Positions 1 to 6,016 of a DNA stretch of 6,667 nt are shown here, in pieces; within the stretch, counting starts at the first letter, position 1, and each line of letters starts with the position of its first letter. A program made the translations under genes and the position numbers. The DNA comes from Legionella genomosp. 1 (GTDB lineage Bacteria > Pseudomonadota > Gammaproteobacteria > Legionellales > Legionellaceae). The stretch spans positions 1 through 6,667 of the forward strand of contig CAMBDN010000139.1 of the NCBI GenBank assembly GCA_945865355.1, read 5' to 3'. The notes below the pieces were generated by a model. The model had not been told where the DNA came from. It searched no databases and worked only from the letters and a program-made list of their open reading frames with translations.

Positions 1-1
1 A

Positions 2-136
2 TTTCGTCAAGGGCAATTTTACTACAAATATTTTTATCGCTTTCCTCAAAATGAGCAAGATGAACTCATGCAAAACTTTGAAAATTTACTCCTGCAACAA
101 GGCTTTTGGACTGACTTTCTTTATGTTCCAAAATGA
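2..136 (+). CDS. 3' end of an unidentified protein-coding gene (5' end outside window)
   Basis: An open frame enters from the left edge and ends at TGA (134-136), giving the last 44 residues of a protein. The visible tail is rich in Phe, Tyr, Gln and Asn (for example the run FYYKYFYRFPQNEQDE) and ends in WTDFLYVPK. The composition looks like a real soluble protein terminus rather than a random frame. I do not recognise the family and propose no function. The gene converges on the ABC exporter gene that ends at 266, with an inverted-repeat element between the two 3' ends. The support is only an open frame and plausible composition over a short stretch, so the call is moderate. Confidence 0.5.
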   Translation, partial: FRQGQFYYKYFYRFPQNEQDELMQNFENLLLQQGFWTDFLYVPK

Positions 137-153
137 GGGGATTCATGAGCGCC

Positions 154-243
154 GCATGTCATCTCAAGCGACGCGAAAGATCTGCAGAATGGTCCTCAGC
201 GTTTGTGCTGGAGATCCTTCGTCGCAAGCTCCTCTGGATGGCG
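154..243. repeat. Degenerate interspersed inverted-repeat element between convergent genes
   Basis: The left arm (about 154-183) contains GTCATCTCAAGCGACGCG followed by AAAGATCT. The right arm (about 212-243) contains GAGATCCTTCGTCGC and then GGATGGCG. Reverse-complementing the left arm gives a gapped, imperfect match to the right arm. The pattern resembles the widespread bacterial intergenic palindrome of the form GTCAT(C/T)C...GAAGGATCTC...GAGATCCTTC...GGATGAC. A better-preserved relative lies at 5864-5955. It occupies the gap between two convergent 3' ends and could fold into a transcript-end hairpin. This copy is clearly eroded, so exact borders are uncertain. Confidence 0.5.
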
Positions 244-265
244 TGTCTGATGTGTTATGAAAATC

Positions 266-2017
266 TTATATTTTAGCCTGGTATTTTTTCCAAAGATCAT
301 GCACAGGACCAGGATGCTTCAATAAGTCATCCGTTTGTCCATCAGCTATCAGCTTGCCATGATCAAGCATCATAATACGATCAAATTTAGGGAGCAGATG
401 CAGTCGATGTAGCGACACAATCATTGTGGTTGAAGAAAAACCATCGATAATACCTGAAAGAATTTTTTTCTCAGTCGCTAGATCAACACTCGATGTCGGC
501 TCATCCATTAAAATGAGTGAACTAAAACGTGCTGCAAACAAGCCACGAGCTAATGCCAATCGTTGTTTCTGACCCACGGAAAGATTAAGTCCCTTTTCAC
601 GGATATCTGTCGCCAGTCCTGATGGAAGGGTGGCCAGCACATCGGAAAAACCGGCAAGCTGAATAATATGATTCAGATCTTCCTCTGCTGTTTCCAAATC
701 CATGGTGATATTAAATGCGATGGTATTCTCGAAGATTTCAGGCTCTTGAGGTACCAGTGAGGTAATCGTGCGTATAGGCTCTAGTGAATCAAACATTACG
801 CCATCAATAGTAAGACGAACTGCATCGGCGTTGTATAAACCAGATAATAAATTAAGTAATGTACTTTTACCGGCACCACTAGACCCAATCAGGGCAATTT
901 TCTCGCCTCGTTTTAAATTAAAACTAATATTTTTAATTTGTCCGCGAGCACTCATACCCGCATGACGAAAGGCAAGATCTGAAAATTCAATCGCGTGCCA
1001 ATGACTAGCTAATGCAGCACCTTCGGGCAAATGTGCTAATTGATCAATATCATTGCGAATAGATTGCAGCCCTTTAACATCGGTATCCATCCGCACCAAC
1101 TCACTATAATGAGCGCTCAAATTAAAAAATACTTCACTCAGATCCCATTGATAACGAAAAATCATCACCACAGTGCCAATCAATATCGTTTCTGTTGTTT
1201 TCAGGTGATAGACAATATAACCAATCAATATGATCGATTGCATCGTGGACAACGCCAGCCCCATCGAAAACCATTTAACTTCATTTAACACAACTTCCTT
1301 ATTAAAGAAGGGCCATACTGACATCAACCGCTGGAGAAGATTGCTACGCGTTAATTCACCAAGTCGTAAGGTTAAAACGGTGGTCATGTTACTAATGTAA
1401 TCAAAAAAAACAGCACCCACATGGTTATCAACTTCATTTTCTGACTCATACAGAGGAATCAATTTACGGTCAAAAATGACGACGGTAAATGCTGCAAGCG
1501 AGCATGAAAAAAAACAAAGTAGACCGATAGGCAGAGAAATCCACTATAAAAAACCAATCGAGGCAACGAATTTCACGATGGTTTCTATGTAAATAAATTG
1601 ATCTTCAGCAAATCGAAGTAGTGCCGTCGCTGCACGGTTCACCCGTGTAATGATATTGCCCGAATGGTGATCTTGATGCCATTTCAACGGTAAGCGGGTG
1701 AGCTTTTCATACAAATCCAAGCGAAATGCCTGCTGAATTTTCAAAGCAACCTTACGTTCAACAACCCTTGCTGGGCCATGAAACAACCAGAATAAGGGCA
1801 CTAATACCACCCCAAAAACAAGCCAAAGGATAACATCAAATAGCCGCGCCGGAGTAAAGTGCTGTAAAATATCAATCGTGCGCCCAAACGCATAGGGGCT
1901 CATGCTCATACATCCCTGAGCAACAATGTAGGCAAGATAATATCCAACAATTGAACGGTGCCAAGGCACCCCATTGCGCCAGACTGTACGGATTAGATTA
2001 AGGTAAGGGTTATTCAT
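266..2017 (-). pseudogene. ABC exporter, fused permease-ATPase half-transporter, interrupted by one in-frame TAG
   Basis: Read from ATG at 2017 to TAA at 266-268 this is one frame of 583 codons with a single internal TAG (1546-1544, codon 158). The length is normal for an MsbA/type I exporter half-transporter with an N-terminal membrane domain and a C-terminal ATPase. Codons 1-157 carry the first membrane segments and the cytoplasmic coupling region (EKLTRLPLKWHQDHHSGNII). Codons 159-360 finish the membrane domain. The ATPase follows: Walker A GSSGAGKST (378-386), Q-loop Gln424, signature LSVGQ (479-483), Walker B LILMDE (501-506), D-loop SSVD (509-512) and H-loop His537. All catalytic residues are present and there is no frameshift, so the nonsense change is recent, suppressed, or a sequence error. 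Residues after the stop still read as membrane protein (WISLPIGLLCFF). A TTG at 1462 could begin the downstream piece, but that product would lack the first membrane helices. The substrate cannot be told from sequence; a lipid, peptide or drug exporter is possible. No clear Shine-Dalgarno precedes ATG 2017. Confidence 0.85.
1544..1546 (-). other. Premature amber stop inside the ABC exporter gene
   Basis: On the - strand the codons read ...ATT GGT TTT TTA TAG TGG ATT TCT CTG..., so the TAG falls between GFL and WISL of a membrane helix. The downstream ORF (266-1462) is in exactly the same frame, 28 codons on. One substitution from CAG, TGG, TTG or TAT/TAC would give TAG. The right-edge gene in this window also ends in TAG (6017-6019), which argues against TAG being reassigned to an amino acid here. 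Confidence 0.85.
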
Positions 2018-2023
2018 TCAATG

Positions 2024-2052
2024 ATTGTACTGTAATTGCCGCGTTAGGTAAA
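2024..2052 (-). promoter_or_regulatory. Candidate sigma-70 promoter for the ABC exporter gene
   Basis: On the - strand, TTTACC (2052-2047, 4 of 6 matches to TTGACA) is followed after 17 bp by TACAAT (2029-2024, 5 of 6 matches to TATAAT). The expected transcription start falls on or next to the A of ATG 2017. Together with the absence of a Shine-Dalgarno sequence, this would imply a leaderless mRNA or a start further downstream. Short AT-rich hexamers match by chance often, so this is tentative. Confidence 0.3.
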
Positions 2053-2135
2053 AGTTGGTAACGTCAGGGCTAAAGGAACATTTGTAAACTAAAAAATAGA
2101 GATCTGAATATTGGCTATTTAACGGGACATTTATT

Positions 2136-2732
2136 GTGAACGAACTCATCATTGCAACCAGCAACGCTGGAAAACTTGTTGAATTTCAAGCACTTTTATC
2201 TCCGCTTCATTGTATTGCGCAAAATACCCTTGGTATAGAGAGTGCTGATGAAACGGGCTTAAGCTTTATAGAAAATGCAATTATTAAAGCGCGCCATACG
2301 AGTCGGCTTGCTAATAGACCAGCGTTAGCAGATGACTCCGGTTTGGTCGTCACTGCACTCAATGGGGAGCCAGGTATTTATTCAGCGCGTTATGCAGGCA
2401 TAGATGCCACAGACATTGATAACATCGAACGGCTCTTAGCTCGACTGGCCAACGTCGATAACGAGAAGCGACAAGCCTACTTTTATTGTGCTCTTGCGTT
2501 GGTGCAACACGCTGATGACCCTACGCCCATATTGGCTACGGGTAAACTGGAAGGATGTATTAGCAAAGAAAAAATTGGCGAAAATGGCTTTGGTTATGAT
2601 CCGGTTTTCTACCTGTCTGATTATCAGTGCACAGTAGCTCAATTGCCGGCTATGATTAAAAACACCATTAGTCATAGGGCGCGTGCCTTAGAACAATTAC
2701 GCGAGTTGCTAATCAAACCCAGTAGCCCGTAA
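2136..2732 (+). CDS. rdgB: XTP/dITP pyrophosphatase (RdgB/HAM1 family)
   Basis: The product hydrolyses non-canonical purine nucleoside triphosphates (dITP, ITP, XTP) to monophosphate and pyrophosphate in the cytoplasm, keeping deaminated purines out of DNA and RNA. At 198 residues it matches the family length (E. coli RdgB is 197). Family motifs are in order: IIATSNAGK with Ser9, Asn10 and Lys13 for triphosphate binding; ETGLSFIENAIIKAR (39-53) with catalytic-site acidic residues; ALADDSGL (63-70) with the metal-binding and catalytic Asp pair; GEPGIYSARYAG (77-88); GENGFGYDPVFY (148-159), the base-recognition loop; and SHRARAL (179-185). The start is GTG 2136, preceded by GGGA at 2124-2127 with an 8-nt spacer, and it places the first motif at the usual distance from the N terminus. 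The gene is divergent from the ABC exporter and ends in its own terminator, so it is probably monocistronic. Nothing essential appears missing. Confidence 0.96.
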   Translation: MNELIIATSNAGKLVEFQALLSPLHCIAQNTLGIESADETGLSFIENAIIKARHTSRLANRPALADDSGLVVTALNGEPGIYSARYAGIDATDIDNIERLLARLANVDNEKRQAYFYCALALVQHADDPTPILATGKLEGCISKEKIGENGFGYDPVFYLSDYQCTVAQLPAMIKNTISHRARALEQLRELLIKPSSP

Positions 2733-2763
2733 TCCGCCACGCGCCTTACGAGCTACTTTTATT
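2721..2763 (+). terminator. Rho-independent terminator overlapping the rdgB stop codon
   Basis: AGTAGCCCGTAA (2721-2732) pairs with TTACGAGCTACT (2746-2757) at 11 of 12 positions. The loop is 13 nt and the T-rich tract TTTTATT (2757-2763) follows directly. The left arm includes the rdgB TAA stop. On the opposite strand the hairpin also lies just after the stop of the convergent HAD gene, but only a weak T run follows there, so termination is expected mainly for rdgB. Confidence 0.7.
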
Positions 2764-2765
2764 GA

Positions 2766-3935
2766 TCAAACCAGAATTTGAGCACACACTAATTTTTGTT
2801 GTTCTTCCTCTTTAATCTCTGCTTTATGACTTCTCGAGGCGAAAAAACGATAGCCAAACAAACCAACACCTAACATACCGGCACCCAACACGGTAGCGCC
2901 AACCCCAACGGCAACCCCGGAAACCCCCGCAACAATGCCCAGGGCTAGCGCCAAAAGAGCGACGATTAGGAATAATCCACCGATTATTTTTGCTGTATTA
3001 CTGGCCATGATTTGCATAAAGAAACTGGCTGAAATAGGTGGCGGCTTAGGAACTGTATTGAACAATAATTTTGCGTTAAGATCCTCTACCACCGCTTCAT
3101 GCGGTGCTAACCTTGTATCAACATCGTCAACCACCTCCTCATGAGGCACTGACCTTGTATCAACATCGTCAACCACCGCTTCATGAGGTGCTAACCTTGT
3201 ATCAACATCGTCAACCACCGCCTCATGAGGCGCTGGCCTTGTATCAACATCGTCAACCACCGCTTCATGAGGCGCTGACCTTGTGTCAACATCGTCAACC
3301 ACCTCTTCCGTTTTTCTTGCTGATAATGGTTCACCATAAAACGTCTTAATAACAGTAAATACATTATTTTTAGGATCAACCCAATGGCTATTAACCAGCG
3401 ATAACGTTTTCGCATGGTTAAAATTTTCTTCTGAATCATCAAAATATTGAATCATCTCATCTTCCTTTATCAACCCTTTTTCGAAAAGAGTTGCTCTTAA
3501 AAAAGTGATTTGATTATTTTTTCCTACTAATTTTTCTAGTGTTTGACTAAATTCATCACCGAGAGCAGGGATATAGGAAATTAAAAAGGGTTTCTCTTCG
3601 CCCTCTACTTCATAAGAATTTATTGCAACAACCGGAATGCTATTTGATAAAAGGGTCTCTTTAAATATTAATTTCTTACCCAGCAACACGGCAATAAAAC
3701 CTGCGATAAATGCAGGATTATTATGATAGGTGGCAATTGCACCTAGTTGCTCAGCGTCATGCTTCAACTGCTCATGCGCACCCGCTTTCATATTTACTAA
3801 AGCTTCAGCGTTTCCATTTTCATAGATAGTTTCATAAGCGTAAGGAACAGGGTAGCTGTCTAGGCTATTCCAAGGAAAAGTGTGCCGTTTAGTTAATGTT
3901 CGATCAAAATCAAAAATAGAGATATTGTTAGGCAT
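2766..3935 (-). CDS. HAD phosphatase-like protein with tandem repeats and C-terminal membrane hairpin; candidate Dot/Icm effector
   Basis: A 389-residue protein with four visible parts. (1) Residues about 5-200 look like a haloacid dehalogenase fold. FDFDRTLT holds the nucleophile motif DxDxT (Asp9, Asp11, Thr13), VVAINSYE (102-109) is a possible motif II with Ser107, and QYFDDSEEN (163-171) fits motif IV with Asp166 and Asp167. (2) Residues 212-281 are five 14-residue repeats of the form VVDDVDTRxAPHEA, followed by a decayed sixth. This should be an acidic flexible linker. (3) Residues about 316-365 are two Gly/Ala/Val-rich hydrophobic segments separated by a short turn, typical of a membrane hairpin. 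(4) The tail KAEIKEEEQQKLVCAQILV carries a Glu cluster like the E-block secretion signal of Dot/Icm effectors. There is no Sec signal peptide. From general knowledge, the Legionella effector Ceg4 also joins an N-terminal HAD phosphatase to a C-terminal membrane anchor, so a similar host-membrane phosphatase is a reasonable hypothesis, not a demonstrated homology. ATG 3935 has a good promoter upstream (3969-3997) but no clear Shine-Dalgarno. Confidence 0.85.
   Translation of the reverse strand: MPNNISIFDFDRTLTKRHTFPWNSLDSYPVPYAYETIYENGNAEALVNMKAGAHEQLKHDAEQLGAIATYHNNPAFIAGFIAVLLGKKLIFKETLLSNSIPVVAINSYEVEGEEKPFLISYIPALGDEFSQTLEKLVGKNNQITFLRATLFEKGLIKEDEMIQYFDDSEENFNHAKTLSLVNSHWVDPKNNVFTVIKTFYGEPLSARKTEEVVDDVDTRSAPHEAVVDDVDTRPAPHEAVVDDVDTRLAPHEAVVDDVDTRSVPHEEVVDDVDTRLAPHEAVVEDLNAKLLFNTVPKPPPISASFFMQIMASNTAKIIGGLFLIVALLALALGIVAGVSGVAVGVGATVLGAGMLGVGLFGYRFFASRSHKAEIKEEEQQKLVCAQILV
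3066..3302 (-). repeat. 42-bp in-frame tandem repeat array in the HAD protein gene
   Basis: Five full 42-bp units (3302-3093) encode VVDDVDTR(S/P/L/S/L)(A/V)PHE(A/E), and a decayed sixth continues to about 3066 (VVEDLNAKL). The units are close to identical at the DNA level, with the core TATCAACATCGTCAACCACC recurring in + orientation. Scattered synonymous changes and one hypervariable codon distinguish them. Because 42 is a multiple of 3, copy-number change keeps the frame. There are no spacers, so this is not CRISPR. The array also keeps other frames open, producing spurious overlapping ORFs. Confidence 0.95.
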
Positions 3936-3952
3936 AAAATATAGAGTAAAAT
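3925..3952 (+). promoter_or_regulatory. Candidate promoter for the TPR-methyltransferase gene
   Basis: TTGTTA (3925-3930, 4 of 6 matches to the -35 consensus), a 16-bp spacer, then TAAAAT (3947-3952, 5 of 6 matches to the -10 consensus). The predicted transcript would begin near 3959, almost on the upstream candidate ATG at 3962. That favours ATG 4034 as the translated start, with a leader of about 75 nt. The -35 element lies inside the first codons of the divergent HAD gene. Confidence 0.4.
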
Positions 3953-3968
3953 CTAGAAAAGATGGAAC

Positions 3969-3997
3969 AGTCTAAGAATTTTTGGCCATTTTGTCAA
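3969..3997 (-). promoter_or_regulatory. Sigma-70 promoter for the HAD protein gene
   Basis: On the - strand a perfect TTGACA (3997-3992) is followed after exactly 17 bp by TAGACT (3974-3969, 4 of 6 matches to TATAAT). The predicted start is near 3962, about 27 nt before ATG 3935. This is the best promoter match in the window. It lies back to back with the + strand promoter at 3925-3952, so the two transcription units may interfere with each other or be co-regulated. Confidence 0.55.
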
Positions 3998-4033
3998 TTT
4001 AGCAAACAACGGCAGAGGGATAGTAACGTCACT

Positions 4034-5746
4034 ATGAACAGCAATATCGAAGCGCTATTTACCAAAGCCCAGCTATTCCAACAGGAAGGACAATTGCCAC
4101 AAGCGATCAGCTGTTATGAGCAATTATTATCCATATCACCACAGCATGTAGAAACCCTTCATTTCCTAGGGCTCGCCTTTGCACAGCTCGATGATATGCA
4201 TCGTGCGCTCCTTTATCTTCTCCAAGCACTTGAGCTGCATCCAACCGATGCTATCCTGCATAATAATATTGCTAATGCTTACAAAAAAACGCAAGCGCTG
4301 GATAAGGCTATCTTTCATTATCAACAAGCATTAAAAATCGACCCCGATTATGCCCACGCACATAATAACCTTGCCTCGATTTATGCCTTACGAGATGAAT
4401 TTCAACAAGCCTTGCAACACTATCGTCTAGCTGTTCATGCAAAACCAGATTTTGCGGTAGCGCATTACAATTTAGGCTTGTTATTACTTAAAAACAATCA
4501 ATTGGACGCTGCGGAGAAACAGTTTAATAATGTCCTCACCCTCAATCCAAACCATGCGGATGCACAATTCTACATTGGTGCCTTGCAATTAGAAGCCCAT
4601 GCGATAGAAAAAGCTGAGCAAAGTTTTCATCAGGTATTGTTGATCAATAGCGAGCACGTTGAAGCATTGGCTAATCTTGGTGTTGTTGCCTTAAAGCAAG
4701 AGCAAGGACAACGGGCTGTCGACTACTTCACTAAAGCCCTAGCTTTAGATAACAGTAACATAGATGCCCGTAATAACCTTGCCGCAACGTTTATTCACAA
4801 TGATCTGTTTGAAAATGCATTGATGCATTACGATGTCTTATTGCAACACCATCCACACAATACTGAATATTTATACAACGCGGGCGTTGCCCAAATGGCT
4901 CTAGGGCATCTCAACGAAGCGATCATTCATTTTGACACCCTTTTAACGGTACAAAAGGATCATTTTGCCGCATTAAATAACTTAGCGGCTATTCATATTC
5001 GTCTAGGGCAACGTGAGCAAGCCGTTGTTTTACTGAAACGAGCACTAACTGCCAATCCGCAAGATAAAGCCAGCCAATTTATGTTGCACGCCTTATCTGG
5101 AAATGAAAAAAACCCTGACGCATGCGCCACGTATGTTGGGAATTTATTCAATAATTATGCGTTGTTTTATGACCAACACGTACAAGGACCATTACACTAC
5201 GCCATACCCCAGCTTATCGCCCGCGTTTTACATCAATTAAATTGCCTCAACGTAAAAAACACCGTTGATTTGGGTTGCGGCACCGGTTTATGTGGCGCTG
5301 TGCTTCGCGAAATAAGCGAACATTTAACGGGCGTAGATATCGCGGCCAAAATGCTGGCAGAAGCGAAGAAAAAAGGGATTTATGATCAACTGGTCGAAGC
5401 AGAGTTGATAGCTTTCTTACAGAAAAACAGCCCCTGCTATGAGCTAGCCGTAGCGGCAGATGTACTCCCTTATTTGGGAGAGTTAGATACCCTGTTTGCG
5501 ACCATTCACCAACGTATGTCGCCCCAAGGCTTGTTCCTTTTCACCCATGAAATAAGCGACAAAGAATCATGGCAACTTCAAGAGAGTGCTCGATTCTGCC
5601 ATCATCCCGATTACATTAAGAGCTTGTGTGCAGATCACGGCTTTCAAATTATTTATGAAGAGAGAGTTGTTGCCCGATTACAGAACGAACAGCCGTTATA
5701 TGTGATGCTTTATGCAGCAAAAATGCATCCTCTTCATACAAAATAA
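4034..5746 (+). CDS. TPR-repeat SAM-dependent methyltransferase (COG4976-like)
   Basis: Numbered from ATG 4034, the 570-residue product has two parts. Residues 5-344 are ten TPR units of exactly 34 residues without gaps, each with the expected Leu/Gly/Tyr, Ala and Pro pattern (for example AHAHNNLASIYALRDEFQQA). This would form a superhelix for binding a protein or peptide partner. Residues about 365-560 are a class I methyltransferase: NNYALFYDQHV (373-383), motif I VDLGCGTG (411-418), an acidic residue after strand 2 (Asp435 in GVDIAAKML), and VAADVLPYLGELD (473-485) as the motif IV region. The fusion matches the family described as predicted methyltransferase with TPR repeats. Its substrate is not known to me. 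The start is uncertain. An in-frame ATG at 3962 would add 24 residues (MEQSKNFWPF...), but that stretch overlaps the promoter of the divergent gene and precedes the first TPR. A GAGG at 4015-4018 sits 15 nt before ATG 4034, a long spacing. It appears cytosolic, with no signal peptide or membrane segment. Confidence 0.9.
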   Translation: MNSNIEALFTKAQLFQQEGQLPQAISCYEQLLSISPQHVETLHFLGLAFAQLDDMHRALLYLLQALELHPTDAILHNNIANAYKKTQALDKAIFHYQQALKIDPDYAHAHNNLASIYALRDEFQQALQHYRLAVHAKPDFAVAHYNLGLLLLKNNQLDAAEKQFNNVLTLNPNHADAQFYIGALQLEAHAIEKAEQSFHQVLLINSEHVEALANLGVVALKQEQGQRAVDYFTKALALDNSNIDARNNLAATFIHNDLFENALMHYDVLLQHHPHNTEYLYNAGVAQMALGHLNEAIIHFDTLLTVQKDHFAALNNLAAIHIRLGQREQAVVLLKRALTANPQDKASQFMLHALSGNEKNPDACATYVGNLFNNYALFYDQHVQGPLHYAIPQLIARVLHQLNCLNVKNTVDLGCGTGLCGAVLREISEHLTGVDIAAKMLAEAKKKGIYDQLVEAELIAFLQKNSPCYELAVAADVLPYLGELDTLFATIHQRMSPQGLFLFTHEISDKESWQLQESARFCHHPDYIKSLCADHGFQIIYEERVVARLQNEQPLYVMLYAAKMHPLHTK

Positions 5747-5863
5747 GCGAAATTTGCCATATTTTTTGATTTGGGATGTATTACCAACATAAGAGGGTGT
5801 CCGGAACGTCCATGCACAGGGTTATGCAACAAAGCCATCAGCCAGGGCAAGATCACCTAAAAT

Positions 5864-5955
5864 CAATTACTGTAAAACCACGTCATTCTTAACACAGTGA
5901 GGCGTCTCCAGCAGCTGGTAGGAGATCCCTCACTGTGTTCGGGATGACGTAATTG
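5864..5955. repeat. Long inverted-repeat (palindromic) intergenic element
   Basis: The arms 5881-5909 (starting CGTCATTCTTAACACAGTGA) and 5921-5949 (ending CTGTGTTCGGGATGACG) are complementary at 24 of 29 positions. Two of the mismatches are G-U wobbles in one transcript direction. The loop is 11 bp. Outer heptamers CAATTAC (5864-5870) and GTAATTG (5949-5955) are also complementary, with a bulge between them and the main stem. The GTCAT...GGATGAC ends and internal GGAGATCCCTCA match the common dispersed palindrome of many bacterial genomes, whose translation gives the familiar false peptide RHPEHSEGS...VLRMT. It lies between the convergent ends of the TPR-methyltransferase and right-edge genes, so it may end or protect both mRNAs. 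The remainder of 5747-6016 shows no gene. Confidence 0.85.
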
Positions 5956-6016
5956 GATCATTGTTGTGCTAAAAAATTTTGACGCTCTCGCCCTGACACG
6001 CAGTATCAAAGCAATA

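Noticed and set aside
51..260. 69-codon + strand open frame (MSKMNSCKTLKI...)
   Set aside because: It overlaps the better-looking frame ending at 136 and then runs through the inverted-repeat element. Its composition is not protein-like and no ribosome binding site was seen.
266..1462. A separate ABC ATPase gene starting at TTG 1462
   Set aside because: The 27 codons upstream of it are in frame, continue the membrane domain and join directly to the TAG ending the N-terminal part, so this is one interrupted gene.
2436..2675. 79-codon - strand open frame inside rdgB
   Set aside because: It is antisense to conserved RdgB motifs, has no family resemblance and no promoter or ribosome binding site.
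3066..3349. Regular repeats suggesting a CRISPR array, and open frames on both strands over the array
   Set aside because: There are no unique spacers. The units are contiguous 42-bp coding repeats of the HAD protein, and the other open frames are products of the repeat.
3946..3961. Possible CpxR-like site (GTAAA, 6-bp gap, AAAAG)
   Set aside because: Only one half-site matches the GTAAA consensus, so chance is a sufficient explanation in an AT-rich gap.
5736..5768. Possible terminator after the TPR-methyltransferase (AAAATA...TATTTT)
   Set aside because: The stem is only A-T pairs with poor extension, so it is too weak to call. The palindrome at 5864-5955 is a better candidate for the transcript end.
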